Both the position numbers and the translations under genes were made by a program. This document shows, piece by piece, positions 7,851-17,828 of a DNA stretch of 64,000 nt. The notes below the pieces were generated by a model that ran no database searches, was not told the origin of the DNA, and saw only the letters and a list, made by a program, of their open reading frames with translations. Position 1 is the stretch's first letter; every line of letters begins with the position of its first letter. The stretch is from CAWCUK01 sp963798775. Its GTDB lineage: Bacteria; Bacteroidota; Ignavibacteria; Ignavibacteriales; Ignavibacteriaceae. The stretch is taken from contig CAWCUK010000001.1 in NCBI GenBank assembly GCA_963798775.1, positions 186,001 to 250,000 on the forward strand, written 5' to 3'.

Positions 7851-10379
7851 CTAAAAATTAACACTAAAACCTAAGGTTGGTATTATCGGGAACATACTAC
7901 TTGCTTCTCTTCCAAGTGTTAGATCTTCGTTTACATAATAATTATAGCCAATAATGTTTTTATGATTATATACATTTATCACATCAAGATAAAAACTCCA
8001 ATCAAGATCCCAAAAATTTGTTAAGGCGGTAAATCGTACATCCAAACGATGATAGGCAGGAAGCCTTGTATTAAGCTGATTTTTCCCGAAATCCACATCA
8101 TAAATAACTTTTCCGGGAGAATCTGTTTGGCTGTCAGTTTTTCTTGTCGCGATCTCGGGAGTTTCAGGAATAAAATCTCCGTTTTTGTCGGTTAAAATAA
8201 TTCGCGGTTTTACACCGGCCGGCTGAGTTCGAGGAAAACCTGAGCCGTACTGCCAGCGCAATCCCATACTTAACCAATTGTTTATTTGATAATCGAGAAC
8301 AACATTTACGGTATTCCGCTGATCGAATCTAAACGGAACGGTTTCATTATTTTCATATCTGTTGGCAAACGCCAAAGAATAGGAAATCCATCCGGACAAG
8401 CGGTTGTTGTTTAATATATTTTTTTTAGAAAGAAAAAATTCTACACCGTAAGCTTCACCCAAAGAATTATTGGCCGGAATTTGTGTAACCGAATCGCCGG
8501 GAATAGTTGTCGGTTTCGTCCAGCCGGAAACATAATGAGGATCTTTTCCCGGTATTTGTTCTGTAAAATATCTTGTACCGGTTAAAACTTTCGGTTCAAT
8601 TAAATCAGAAAATTTTTTATAATAACCTTCAATCCGTAAGTTCCATTCCGCGGAAAGCCATCTTTCAATCCCAAGCACATAATGCACAGCCTTTTCGGCG
8701 TTTAATTTATAAGTGTAAACATTGCTTAGATCGTAAAGAACATTCTGATCGCGAAGTTTTTCGTATCCGGGCGACTGATAATAAACGCCCCACACCGCAC
8801 GTAGGGTTGTTAAATCATCAATTGAATATGAAAGGGAAAATCTCGGAGAAACGTAAAACTTTTGCAAAATATCATAATAATCAAACCTAAATCCGGGCTG
8901 AAGATACAATTTATTATTTATGTTAAAATTATTTTGGATGTAAGCACGGTACCGGTTATAGTTTTTAATATCTTTAATATTATCTAATGCCGATTTAAAT
9001 CTTGGATTGGAATAAATTATTGCTTTAAGTTGCGGATCGAGATCGAAATTAAAATTAATTACAGTTTTCATTAAATCAGCACCGGCGCCGGCTTCAAAAA
9101 TATTATTATTCCACAGATACGTAAATTTATCATCAAAAGCGTATTTGGTAAATGAAAAATCGTTTGAAAACTTAAAATTTAATAGATATGGAGAAAGTGT
9201 ATCGGCCAGAGAATTTTTAAAATCTTCCCGATTTAATGAGGGATCAAGAATCGCGGAACCAAAATCAGTTGCTCCGCCATTTTCATACCATGAAACAATT
9301 AGTTTATTTAGAAAATTAGGATTCGGCGCGTAATGCCATGCAAAACCGGCAACATCATTCCTTGTAGTATTGGAAACACCAACACTATCGGCTGTTTTTC
9401 TTTCTTTAGCGCTTACCACTTTTACGCCGTCACGAGAATAAATTCCGTTTAATAAAAATTTATTTCCGTTATACGGGCCGATTGCTATTTTAGTTTGAAC
9501 ATCATAAAAATTCGGAAACGAAACATTATCTTCTACAAGTCCGGCATTTTTAACAAACGGCTCAACAATTAAATCATAATAAGTTCTGCGGCTGCTTAAA
9601 ATCCAGCTTCCTTTAATATTAAAAGGATTTTTCCCTTCAATAATTCCGTTTGCGTCAACAATAGAAGCGTTAAGCTGTCCTTTTATATTATGTTTATCAT
9701 CTCCTTCTCTATTGGTTACATCAAGTACGGCAGATAATCTATCCCCGTACATCGCGGGAAAACCGCCGCTGATTAAATTAACATTTGAAACGGCATCGGG
9801 ATTAAACATACTTATAACACCGTAAAGACGGTATGGATTAAATATTTCCACATCATCCATAATAATCAAATTCTGATCGGGTCCGCTTCCTCGGATTATT
9901 AATTGAGATGAAAAATCATTTGGGGCTAAAACACCCGGCAAAGACTGCAGTGTACGTAAAACATCTTCAACAGCACCCGGAAGAACTTTTGCGCTTTTGG
10001 GAGCTAAATCTATCAAACTTGTTCTTGTATCTTGAGGCGATTGTTTTTTTCTGCCGGTTACTTTTACTTCCCCCACTTCAATAGGTGTGCTTTTCAGTTC
10101 TACATTTATTTCTGTTGTCTTTCCTTTGTAAACAGTTAATTCTTTAATTTTTGTTTCATAACCAACGCTGCTGAACCTGATTCTGTAATTTCCCGCCGGT
10201 ATTTTTTTGAAAGAATAAAAACCATCATCGTTCGTAATAGTGCCGTAATTAGTATCTAAAATTAAAATATTAACAGCCGGGAGAGAATTTTCTCCCTCGG
10301 TAACCTTCCCTTTAATGCTGCCGTTCTGCGCCAAAGTTATATTTATAAAAATAACTAGAAGAGCTAAAATTTTCTTCAT
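7851..10379 (-). CDS. TonB-dependent outer-membrane receptor with carboxypeptidase-regulatory domain
   Basis: 842 residues. A Sec signal peptide (MKKILALLVIFINITLAQ) precedes a CarboxypepD_reg-like beta-sandwich (about 20-105, GSIKGKVTEGENSLPAVNIL). The plug domain (about 125-230) contains VLPGAVEDVLRTLQSLPGV and IIRGSGPDQNLIIMDDVEI. A 22-strand barrel type region follows to the C-terminal aromatic strand ending LGFSVNF. It is a SusC/FecA-like importer of large ligands across the outer membrane, driven by TonB. No SusD-like partner lies beside it, so the ligand is unknown. Confidence 0.9.
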   Translation of the reverse strand: MKKILALLVIFINITLAQNGSIKGKVTEGENSLPAVNILILDTNYGTITNDDGFYSFKKIPAGNYRIRFSSVGYETKIKELTVYKGKTTEINVELKSTPIEVGEVKVTGRKKQSPQDTRTSLIDLAPKSAKVLPGAVEDVLRTLQSLPGVLAPNDFSSQLIIRGSGPDQNLIIMDDVEIFNPYRLYGVISMFNPDAVSNVNLISGGFPAMYGDRLSAVLDVTNREGDDKHNIKGQLNASIVDANGIIEGKNPFNIKGSWILSSRRTYYDLIVEPFVKNAGLVEDNVSFPNFYDVQTKIAIGPYNGNKFLLNGIYSRDGVKVVSAKERKTADSVGVSNTTRNDVAGFAWHYAPNPNFLNKLIVSWYENGGATDFGSAILDPSLNREDFKNSLADTLSPYLLNFKFSNDFSFTKYAFDDKFTYLWNNNIFEAGAGADLMKTVINFNFDLDPQLKAIIYSNPRFKSALDNIKDIKNYNRYRAYIQNNFNINNKLYLQPGFRFDYYDILQKFYVSPRFSLSYSIDDLTTLRAVWGVYYQSPGYEKLRDQNVLYDLSNVYTYKLNAEKAVHYVLGIERWLSAEWNLRIEGYYKKFSDLIEPKVLTGTRYFTEQIPGKDPHYVSGWTKPTTIPGDSVTQIPANNSLGEAYGVEFFLSKKNILNNNRLSGWISYSLAFANRYENNETVPFRFDQRNTVNVVLDYQINNWLSMGLRWQYGSGFPRTQPAGVKPRIILTDKNGDFIPETPEIATRKTDSQTDSPGKVIYDVDFGKNQLNTRLPAYHRLDVRFTALTNFWDLDWSFYLDVINVYNHKNIIGYNYYVNEDLTLGREASSMFPIIPTLGFSVNF

Positions 10380-10438
10380 TTAATGAATCTTTTATATTAT
10401 TCGCCGTATTTAATTGTATAACAATTTTCATAGACATT

Positions 10439-11346
10439 TCATTCCAAAATTTTTTCATAACGCCAAAAAACTCTCGTTACTTTAGAATTTGCGTAAAACA
10501 TATAAAAAGGAATGGGCCCTACCCAGGGAATTGTAGCTTTTATATACCCCATATCTTTTAGATCATTTAAACATTTTTAAATAATATTCCGCCGATTCCT
10601 TTTCCTCTTAATGAATCATCTGTTCCCATCGGGCCGAACCAGCCGGTGCCTCTATTATTAGCTTCGTGAGCTGAAAAAGCTTTAACCTCGCCGTCTACTT
10701 CGGCAAGAAAAAGTGTTACGGGATTATTTTTAAAGGCTTCCAAAACTTCATATTCCCATGCAGGAAATTTTTCTTTAATAAAAGATAAAACCTTTTCTTT
10801 ATCTTTTAATTTAGCGCGCCGGCAAATAATTCCTTCACGTAAAAATTTATCTTCCTCATCGCCGGTTCTAAAATCTTGAGATACAAGATCAGCGGTTAAA
10901 TTTGATGTATCGTTAAATTTCTTAAACCCGTTTCTTTTGAAGAAACAAACCGCTTCTGTATAAAAAGGATCAACACCCGGCATAAAATAATTTGGGTAAG
11001 ATTCGTACACACGAACCTTCTTTACACCACTTTCTCTAAACTTTTCTTCAATGCTATTATACAATTTTGTCGCAACGCCTTTTCTTCTAAAGTTTGAATC
11101 AACACAAAGAAGTTTTATATAACCTACTTTTTCTGTACCTCTATTCTTCACGACTCCTTGAATAAAAGCAATAGGCTGTGCGTCTTCTTTTTCAAAAGCA
11201 GTTAAAATTAATTGAGGATCAAAATCCGGTTCATCAAATATTTTTTCTTTTAAAAGAAAATCGGGAATTCTATCTAATTCCATACTTTGCCGGCAAAGTT
11301 TTCCGACAGGTTTTAATAATTCTTCGGTAAAAATTTTTACAATCAT
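10439..11346 (-). pseudogene. Tandem GNAT-domain acetyltransferase with one frameshift near its end
   Basis: Two GNAT folds in one chain. The first (about 1-145) has the acetyl-CoA motif FRRKGVATKLYNSIEEKF preceded by the beta4 strand GYIKLLCVDSN. The second (about 170-300) has LRGKGIGGILFK, the same pyrophosphate-binding loop. The open frame stops at 10567, just after this loop. Adding one base in the A-run there restores the family-like continuation CLNDLKDMGYIKATIPWVGP to a stop at 10439. The substrate is unknown; the protein is probably a small-molecule or peptide N-acetyltransferase. It is a single gene, same strand as its neighbours. Confidence 0.75.
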
Positions 11347-11378
11347 TCTGCTCTACATTGTTGTTTAGAAATAGTTAT

Positions 11379-12209
11379 TTATAAATAAATTGAAAAGAAG
11401 CCGGAATAAAAACCTAGAGAAAACTCATGAAATTCGCTGTTATTAGCTCCGGGTTTAACGTTAAAACGGTACCGAGTATAAATTGTAAAAGTATTAAAGA
11501 CTTTTATCCAGCCGATTGTTAATTCAGGGCTTATTCCGTTGAAACCTTTAAAGTTAGTAAAACCGTTTACACCGGGAGAAACAAATTCAATTCCCGGAAC
11601 ATCGATTAAATGTTTATAACCAATACGGAAATAACTATTAACCGGCGCGTTAATCATATAAGAATATTCTATTGAAAAATAACCAATCGGGTAGCCGATT
11701 CCGGAAGAACGGAAAGAAAGAATCGGAATTTCTTTAGTGAGTTCAAAATAATTATTATTCCCCCATTTAACATAAGTCGGCGCGGGAAGCCCGAATACCG
11801 CTCCGCCGAATAGGCAGAAAAGCAAGAAGTTAGATTCTTCTTTTACTTTTACATCATAAGGCAATTCAAATTCATATTTTTCGCTGGTGTAAGTGTTTCC
11901 CGCGGAATCGGTAACTATAATTATAAAAGGGACAGTTTTCTTATTAAAATTAAAAGAAGAGATATCTATATCCGCTTTATGATTGTCAGTTAATTCCTTT
12001 GAAACGTCAACTTCATTTTCATCATTTATTATTACTTTTGAAGTCGCTATATCGCTGGTATAAAAAGATAATTTTAGAAGATTTGGATTTTCGGGCGGGA
12101 CAAAATCGTCTATTAAATAAACTTCAATTGAATCCGGCTCTTCTTGCGCGAAAAGATTAACTGCCGGAATAAAAAATATAAACAAAAGGAGTACGGAAAA
12201 ATTTTTCAT
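11379..12209 (-). CDS. Secreted outer-membrane beta-barrel-like protein of unknown function
   Basis: The start is taken at the ATG giving MKNFSVLLLFIFFIPAVNLF, because AGAAGGA lies 6 nt upstream; an earlier in-frame start would be a TTG inside the upstream terminator. After the signal peptide (cleaved near AQEEP) comes an Ig-like strand region (about 30-120). Then follow alternating amphipathic strands with aromatic girdle residues (FNTFTIYTRYRFN) ending in a strand of barrel type (GFYSGFFSIYL). I do not recognise a family. Confidence 0.7.
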   Translation of the reverse strand: MKNFSVLLLFIFFIPAVNLFAQEEPDSIEVYLIDDFVPPENPNLLKLSFYTSDIATSKVIINDENEVDVSKELTDNHKADIDISSFNFNKKTVPFIIIVTDSAGNTYTSEKYEFELPYDVKVKEESNFLLFCLFGGAVFGLPAPTYVKWGNNNYFELTKEIPILSFRSSGIGYPIGYFSIEYSYMINAPVNSYFRIGYKHLIDVPGIEFVSPGVNGFTNFKGFNGISPELTIGWIKVFNTFTIYTRYRFNVKPGANNSEFHEFSLGFYSGFFSIYL

Positions 12210-12237
12210 AAAATTCCTTCTGATTCTGTTTAATAAA

Positions 12238-12279
12238 AAAAGGTCACGCAAATTTACATAAAATTTGAATGACCTTTAA
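12238..12279 (-). terminator. Rho-independent terminator after the PLP-enzyme gene
   Basis: On the minus strand the sequence reads AAAGGTCA, an inner AAATTT/AAATTT pair, TGACCTTT and then a run of seven T. It lies about 30 bp after the stop of the trans-sulfuration enzyme gene. It also overlaps the leader of the next gene. Confidence 0.75.
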
Positions 12280-12310
12280 TGTTATTCGGCAAAATAACTT
12301 ATGGTTTTAT

Positions 12311-13639
12311 TTATATCTGTCTTAAACATTCATCAAGGTCAAAAAGAATATCATCAACATATTCTAAACCTATAGCAAGCCTAACTCCGCCGGGATTTAT
12401 ACCCGATTCTAAAAGTTTATCCAGCGGAACCATTGAATGCGTCATTGAGGCGGGATGTTCAATTAAAGTTCTGGTATGTCCGAGACTAACTGCAAGCGTC
12501 ATTGTATAAGCGTTTTTCGCGGCGTAATTCATAAACTTTCTACCGCTTTCTTTACTTTCTTCCGGTGTACTTCCTTTAAGAACAAAATAAATTAAACTTC
12601 CCGGAGCAAAGTTGCCGTAAAAATCGCGCATTTGTTTTTGCGCCAATTCATAATATTTGTAATTCGGAAGTCCGGGATAATTTACAAATTCAATTTTAGG
12701 ATGAGCGTTTAAGAATTCGGCAATTCTCATAGCGGATTTAATTTGCTGGCGAATGCGAAGATGCAAAGTTGGAAGCCCGTATGTTAATACATTCCAGGCG
12801 GCTTTATTATTAAGAACAGCACCGAAATCTTTCCGGTAAAGGAGCAGCATATCTTTATATTTCTTCTTTCCAACCACAACGCCCCCCATATCCGTTCCGA
12901 ATCCCCCCAAGCCTTTGGTTAAAGAGTTAACGGAAAAATTAGCGCCGAGTTCAATAGGCCGCTGGCAAAATGGAGTCGCGAAAGTATTATCAACAACAAT
13001 TTTAATTTTATCCGGCTCTTCCCTATTGGCGTTTACCTCATCTACAATTTTTCTTAATTCCGGAATGTCAATAATATCAAGATTTGGATTCGCGGGAGAT
13101 TCTAAATATACAACTTTTGTTTTTTCGGTAATAACTTTATAAAGATTTGAAGGAACAGTTAAATCAACAAATTTAGTTTGAATATTATAACGAGGATACC
13201 AATTTGTAAAAAGAGAAAATGAGCAGCCGTATAATGTATGATGCGCGGCGATTTCATCGCCGGATTTTGTCAGTATTCCTAATATGCCGGAAATTGCTCC
13301 CATTCCGGTTGCAAAGGTTACCGCCATTTCTCCTTTTTCCACATAAGCAAGATTTTCTTCAAGAATATCTTTATTCGGCTCGCCTAATCTATCATAAACA
13401 TAAATAGGCATCGGATCTTCACCGGCAACGGGTGAGTTGGCGAATTCTAAGAAGCCTTCCGCTCCTCGTTCAACGGAATCTAAACGATAAATAACTGAAG
13501 AAGAAATCGGAGGTAAAACGTGGTGAGAATAGTCCCACTTTTTTGATACGTTTTTACCGTAGATGAGATGAGTGGCCATGGAATATTTTGTATCATCTAT
13601 TTCTTTTTTTTCTTCGGATGGTTTTAAATCAGTGTTCAT
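12311..13639 (-). CDS. Cys/Met-metabolism PLP enzyme (methionine gamma-lyase or O-acylhomoserine sulfhydrylase type)
   Basis: 442 residues, of the trans-sulfuration family (fold type I). PLP-phosphate contacts are seen in TFATGMGAISGI. The stacking-Tyr region is HHTLYGCSFSLF, the PLP-ring Asp lies in VVDNTFATPF, and the Schiff-base Lys is in VNSLTKGLGGFG. The C-terminal block LIEHPASMTHS is diagnostic. It is longer than the other family member in this window (at 41861) and has an N-terminal extension. This fits gamma-lyase or O-acetylhomoserine sulfhydrylase more than cystathionine synthase. It ends in a clear terminator and appears monocistronic. Confidence 0.85.
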   Translation of the reverse strand: MNTDLKPSEEKKEIDDTKYSMATHLIYGKNVSKKWDYSHHVLPPISSSVIYRLDSVERGAEGFLEFANSPVAGEDPMPIYVYDRLGEPNKDILEENLAYVEKGEMAVTFATGMGAISGILGILTKSGDEIAAHHTLYGCSFSLFTNWYPRYNIQTKFVDLTVPSNLYKVITEKTKVVYLESPANPNLDIIDIPELRKIVDEVNANREEPDKIKIVVDNTFATPFCQRPIELGANFSVNSLTKGLGGFGTDMGGVVVGKKKYKDMLLLYRKDFGAVLNNKAAWNVLTYGLPTLHLRIRQQIKSAMRIAEFLNAHPKIEFVNYPGLPNYKYYELAQKQMRDFYGNFAPGSLIYFVLKGSTPEESKESGRKFMNYAAKNAYTMTLAVSLGHTRTLIEHPASMTHSMVPLDKLLESGINPGGVRLAIGLEYVDDILFDLDECLRQI

Positions 13640-14358
13640 TATAAATCCCCTAAAATTTATTTAGAAATGTAATGGTTAAATTTAAGGAGAATTTTATCAA
13701 CTAAACAGGACAAAAAGGATTATAAAATTTATGGAACAAAATTGAGTTTATCTATTTGCCGCATTTCCTTTTCGGTGTGAGATTCTTTCATTATTAAATA
13801 TAGTATATGATTAGAGCGGCTTAATAGTGACTTTAAAAGCCTTTTAATACGAAAGAGGTGCGCATTCAGAGCGCATTCAGAGCCTATTCAGAGCGCATTC
13901 AGAATATTGAAATTTGGGAGTTATTAGGATGGATTTTTCTTTAAGAAGTACTGCTTAATTTAGTTAATATTTGTAAAAACGCAAAGAAGGATTTGTTGAA
14001 TTGTTAAATTATTTAATTGTCATTGGGTAATTTGTTGTCATTTAATCATTGATAAGTGAGTAGGCTTCGTGAGAGTGTAAAGAGTATAAATCAATTTTTC
14101 TGTTGTTGATTTGTTGAAGAAGGTAGACAGATTATAATTCTTTCAAGTTTATTTGATTTTATAGAAGCTTTCAGATAAGTTGCTTTTCGCAATCGATAGC
14201 TATTCTTTAAAATGGGATTTGGCGGTAATACTTAGAGCTTTTCTTTTTGGTTTAATTTTTTTGAGAATATAAGTATTAAGAATAAAGAGTCGGATAATTT
14301 TAAATTATTCAACTTTAAGAATTACCGATTAAACGCGGAAAGCGGGCCATAAATTAAA
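13640..14358. other. Long intergenic stretch between divergent units
   Basis: About 720 bp without a supportable gene; both strands are dense in stops. It contains the promoter side of the minus-strand PLP gene, an 11-bp tandem repeat at 13860-13903, and otherwise AT-rich sequence. It marks the point where gene direction switches from minus to plus. I looked for an S-adenosylmethionine riboswitch upstream of the PLP gene and saw none. Confidence 0.6.
13860..13903. repeat. 11-bp direct tandem repeat, four copies
   Basis: Four head-to-tail copies of GCGCATTCAGA. The third copy differs (GCCTATTCAGA). It lies in noncoding DNA about 220 bp upstream of the PLP enzyme start. The 11-bp period is close to one helical turn, so each unit faces the same side of the DNA. 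Confidence 0.85.
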
Positions 14359-14743
14359 ATGGGGATACTACGAATAATGGCGGGCTGTAAAAAAGATAAC
14401 CCGGTAGTGCCGCCTGATAACCCGGCTTTACCGAAAGTTATAATCTCAATATTGAAAATGTTACCCACAGTATCTCAATAGATTTAAGAGCCTCGCTTTA
14501 TAAACCTGAGACTAAAACTATAAGATTATTTAGGAATTAAACAGCACAAACAGCTTAGTAACTGAACTTCACGGAACAACAGCCGATACAACAATAATAG
14601 ATGATGATAAGGGCGACTAGCTTCTGTTTGATGCGGCATACACCTACTTTGCGATAAGCGTAGACAGCACCGGACACGCAAAAGATACGAGCAATTTTGT
14701 AACCGAAAAAACTCTTACCCCGACAAGCCACGATTATTTATAA
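14359..14743 (+). pseudogene. Decayed lipoprotein gene relic
   Basis: Plus-strand reading gives the start of a lipoprotein (MAGCKKDNPVVPPDNPALPK) whose Cys follows a short, broken signal region. After a frame change comes SLVTELHGTTADTTIIDDDK, an in-frame TAG, and then LLFDAAYTYFAISVDSTGH up to a TAA at 14741. The second part looks like a beta-sandwich (FN3/Ig-like) protein of the kind common in Bacteroidota. An internal stop by substitution as well as frame changes suggests true decay. It is not expected to make a protein. Confidence 0.55.
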
Positions 14744-14880
14744 CACTCATGATTTTTTAACTCATAAAAGTGCGGGGAAAATTATTTATGCGTTATTGAC
14801 TTTACTGTGTATACTGTGTATATTCATTCCTACAATTATGGAATTACAACTTTTTACTCTCGCAAACGGACAAACGCCCC

Positions 14881-15204
14881 ATGTATCAACAGATCATGGA
14901 ACAGATTAAGCAAAGCATAGCGGTTGGTGATTGGGTTCCTAACACTCAATTACCTTCCATTCGTGAGCTGGCAACTGAGATAAATGTAAGCATTATTACC
15001 GTCAAACGCGCTTACATGGAATTGGAACGTGAAGGAATAATCTTCACTAAGCAAGGCAAAGGAAGTTGGGTTAGTGAAACTCAAAATTTAAATGAGCTTC
15101 AACGCATAGAGTTAAGGCAACACCTGGAAAAAGCTGTTAAATTAGCAAAATCCTTAAATATACCCGAGGATGAATTAATGGAAATGATAAAAAAATACAG
15201 ATAG
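14881..15204 (+). CDS. GntR-family transcriptional regulator, YtrA type
   Basis: 107 residues as read. It has a winged-helix DNA-binding domain with the GntR signature LPSIRELATEINVSIITVKR followed by AYMELEREGIIFTKQGKGSW. The short C-terminal helical tail ending in LMEMIKKYR is typical of the YtrA subfamily. These regulators usually repress their own ABC-transporter operon, and such genes follow here. The full protein probably starts at the ATG at 14838 (MELQLFTLANGQTP...), which is out of frame by one base at a CCCC run just before 14881. So the N-terminus is either frameshifted or misread. Confidence 0.8.
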   Translation: MYQQIMEQIKQSIAVGDWVPNTQLPSIRELATEINVSIITVKRAYMELEREGIIFTKQGKGSWVSETQNLNELQRIELRQHLEKAVKLAKSLNIPEDELMEMIKKYR

Positions 15205-15381
15205 AGAATTAAGCTTCGATAATAGGAACAAAAGCCGATATATTGCCTGAGTTTGATTTAAGGAAAGATTTCTGAATCTAGCATGATTAAATAACATAGA
15301 AGTTTTAGAATGATGAATTAAAATTTTCAAATAAAGTTTCACAAAAGGTAATTCAAAATTAAACAAGAGTGACAAAGAACA

Positions 15382-16279
15382 ATGAATAAAACATTGGCAG
15401 TAAACTGTGAAAGTATTACCAAACATTATCGGCATTTTCAGTTAAAAAATATTGATTTATCTTTTGAACAAGGAACAATAATGGGTTTAGTCGGGCCAAA
15501 TGGCGCCGGGAAATCCACATTCTTACGAATCATTATGGGTCTTGTGAGACCGAATAGCGGTTCAGTCAAAGTCATGGGATATTCCATGCCTAATGACCAG
15601 ATTGCGGCGAAACATAATATCGGTTTTATCGCCGAAGATATGCGCCTCTTTGAGAGTGAAACTATTGCTTTCCACATGGAATTTATTAAATCAATTTTTG
15701 ACTCATGGGATGATGAATACGCTGCCACATCTATTGCGCCGCTTCGATATTACAAAAGAACAAAAGGTAAAAGGCTTGTCACATGGGCAGCGGGTTAAAG
15801 CTACTTTGTTATTAGCATTGGCGCGTCGCCCCCATTTATTGGTATTTGACGAACCAACGACAGGATTAGACCCGGCAGCGAGAAAGGAAGTTTTGGATGA
15901 AATGATGAATGCCCTGGAAGATGAAACCCGCTCCATTCTTTTTTCTTCGCACAATACTTTAGATGTTGAACAAATCTCTGATTATATCACCTTCATTTAC
16001 GATGGGCGGATTATCGAATCCCGGGACAAGGAGGAGTTCCTGGATGGTTGGAGAAGATTGCGTCTTATAAATATGCAAAATAATCATTTGCCCGATTTAT
16101 CAAACATAAGAGAAATACAAACAAGCGGTAAACTGTGTACTGTTACTGTAAACAACTACAACGATACAATACGTGAACAATTCACGAGTGCCGGCTTGTC
16201 CGTGGATACTATTGAACGATTAACCCTGGAAGAAATCTTCCTGAGTAATGTGAAATACGCAAAGGGAGATTTGAAATGA
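15382..16279 (+). pseudogene. ABC transporter ATP-binding protein, one frameshift
   Basis: Nucleotide-binding domain with Walker A GPNGAGKST (about residue 40), ABC signature LSHGQ in place of LSGGQ, Walker B LLVFDEPTTGLDP and H-loop SSHNT. The frame changes once near 15725-15745, between DSWDDEYA and LLRRFDITKEQK. Together the halves make a normal protein of about 300 residues including a C-terminal extension. The gene overlaps the permease start by 4 nt (ATGA). With the upstream GntR regulator it forms a YtrA-type regulator/exporter unit. The substrate is unknown; relatives export antibiotics or respond to cell-wall stress. Confidence 0.8.
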
Positions 16280-16956
16280 CTAACTCGATAGTTTACAAAC
16301 TTATCAAAAATGATTTGAAAATCAACCGGACACCTATCCTATTGTGGTCGTTTGCCGCAATTGCCGGTATAGTGATTGCGTATTTTATTCCGGGCCTGTT
16401 AGCGGCGAACATCGGTTTTAGCTTATTAGCAAGCGCAATAATCGGAGTGGGAATTCATATGATGGTACACACCGTTTTATTCGATAATTTAAAGGGAACA
16501 CACATTTTTATAATGAGTTTGCCTATAGATTTTAAGCAATATACATTAGCTAAGCTTTCTAGTTAACATACTGTTGTTTTATGGAATGTGGGCATTGTTT
16601 TCGGCTGCCGGTATCTATGTAACATTTTCGCGCAGCATATTACCGATGGGTAGTTTGCCAATGATGGTGATGGTTTTGTTGTCAATTTTACCGGTCTATT
16701 CTTTGATGTTATCAATGTGCATTATCACACAATCCATAGGATATACCGTTGTTACAGCCTTATCGTTGAGCATTGCTACATCCGCTTATCTCTGGAAAAT
16801 TGTTTATTTAGATTCTGTTGGCGCATATGTATGGGGAAACCAGGCTGTCTGGAATTTAGCACTGTTTTTAGCATCATGATTACACAGGTACTGATTACCA
16901 TTATTATTCCTGTGTTAACAGTCATTGTTCAATTTAGAAAGAAAGATGTCATTTAG
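16276..16956 (+). pseudogene. ABC transporter permease, frameshifted
   Basis: Hydrophobic protein with about five membrane segments. The first part has WSFAAIAGIVIAYFIPGLLA and GFSLLASAIIGVGIHMMVHT, then IMSLPIDFKQYTLAKL. After a frame change near 16563 come FYGMWALFSAAGIYVTFS and MVMVLLSILPVYSLMLSMCI. A second change near 16875 leads to the last helix, VLITIIIPVLTVIVQFRKKD. It starts inside the stop of the ATPase gene, as expected for a translationally coupled transporter pair. The total is about 226 codons, short for a complete permease. Confidence 0.7.
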
Positions 16957-16989
16957 TTTTTTTCAAACATAAAAAGGAGGCTTAATACC

Positions 16990-17777
16990 ATGCGTACAAT
17001 TAATAAATATCTTACCATGATTTTGTTTTGGCTGCAACATTTGGATTTGCAGTTAAATCGGATAGTCAATCTATCAGAAGAATCAGCTGCCGATGATTTA
17101 CCGCTCCCGAGTGTTTTGTTTAAAAAACACATCGATGCCGTTGGAGGCGAAGCAATCTATCCGGTCTCACACCTCACAAACCATTCATGGAAAATTGCAT
17201 ATCAAGGCCATGGGTATTGAAGGAAATTTACAAGTGCTTGCAGCGGCGCCTAATAAAATTAAAACTACTATCGAGCTGGGACAGTACGGGAAAAGCCTTT
17301 CGGGTTACAATGGCACGGTTGGCTGGAGTATGGATCCAATGTCGGGCAACAGGATTTTAGAAGGAGAAGCCTTGCAACAAATGATCGCACGTGCCGATTT
17401 TTACGGTAATGGTTTAATTTAGGCAAAGATGCTGTTAAACAGGAAACAGTCCAAACAGTGCCCTTTGAAGACGGTGAACAGTATAAAGTATTACTGGTAG
17501 ATGCCAGACGGAGAAGAGAGCTACCTGTACTTTTCCAAAGAAACCGGATTGCTGAGCGGTATTGACAGGATGGAATTAGGCCCGATGGGAAAAGCGCCTA
17601 CGCAAATTCGCATGGGCAATTACATTGAATCCGACGGTGTAAAAACTGCACGCAAAATTACAAGTTCACAAAATGGAGGTTGAAACAATAATAGAAATAG
17701 ATTCCGTTTCTTATAATTCCCTTGCCGAAAATGCATTTGAATTGCCGTCGGAAATTCAAATTAAAGTAAGCCAGTAA
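16990..17777 (+). pseudogene. LolA-fold-like outer-membrane lipoprotein-sorting type protein, frameshifted
   Basis: The N-terminal part has a weak signal region, then PSVLFKKHIDAVGGEAIYPV, a motif typical of this LolA-like group. It continues in another frame through KAMGIEGNLQVLAAAPNKI and YNGTVGWSMDPMSG. After further shifts come YLYFSKETGLLSGIDRMEL and a final ENAFELPSEIQIKVSQ. At least three one-base shifts break it (near 17200, 17420 and 17490; another near 17680). An AAGGAGG Shine-Dalgarno lies about 10 bp before the ATG. The function of this family is not established. It sits between the transporter and the esterase on the same strand. Confidence 0.6.
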
Positions 17778-17828
17778 CTATTAAAATTTGAGTGTTGAAA
17801 TTGAAATTCAATAAGTTTCAAAAAATAT

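Noticed and set aside
8573..8890. Plus-strand reading frame opposite the TonB receptor
   Set aside because: Antisense shadow of a well-supported receptor gene; the translation is low-quality and Arg/His-rich.
12915..13142. Small protein opposite the PLP enzyme
   Set aside because: Antisense shadow of the PLP-binding domain without start signal.
13640..13740. S-adenosylmethionine riboswitch before the PLP enzyme gene
   Set aside because: The leader is AT-rich and lacks the paired elements and conserved purine-rich core expected.
13860..13903. Short CRISPR or integron site
   Set aside because: The copies are adjacent without spacers and only 11 bp long.
15438..15954. Minus-strand frames opposite the ABC ATPase
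   Set aside because: They mirror the Walker and signature regions of the real ATPase.
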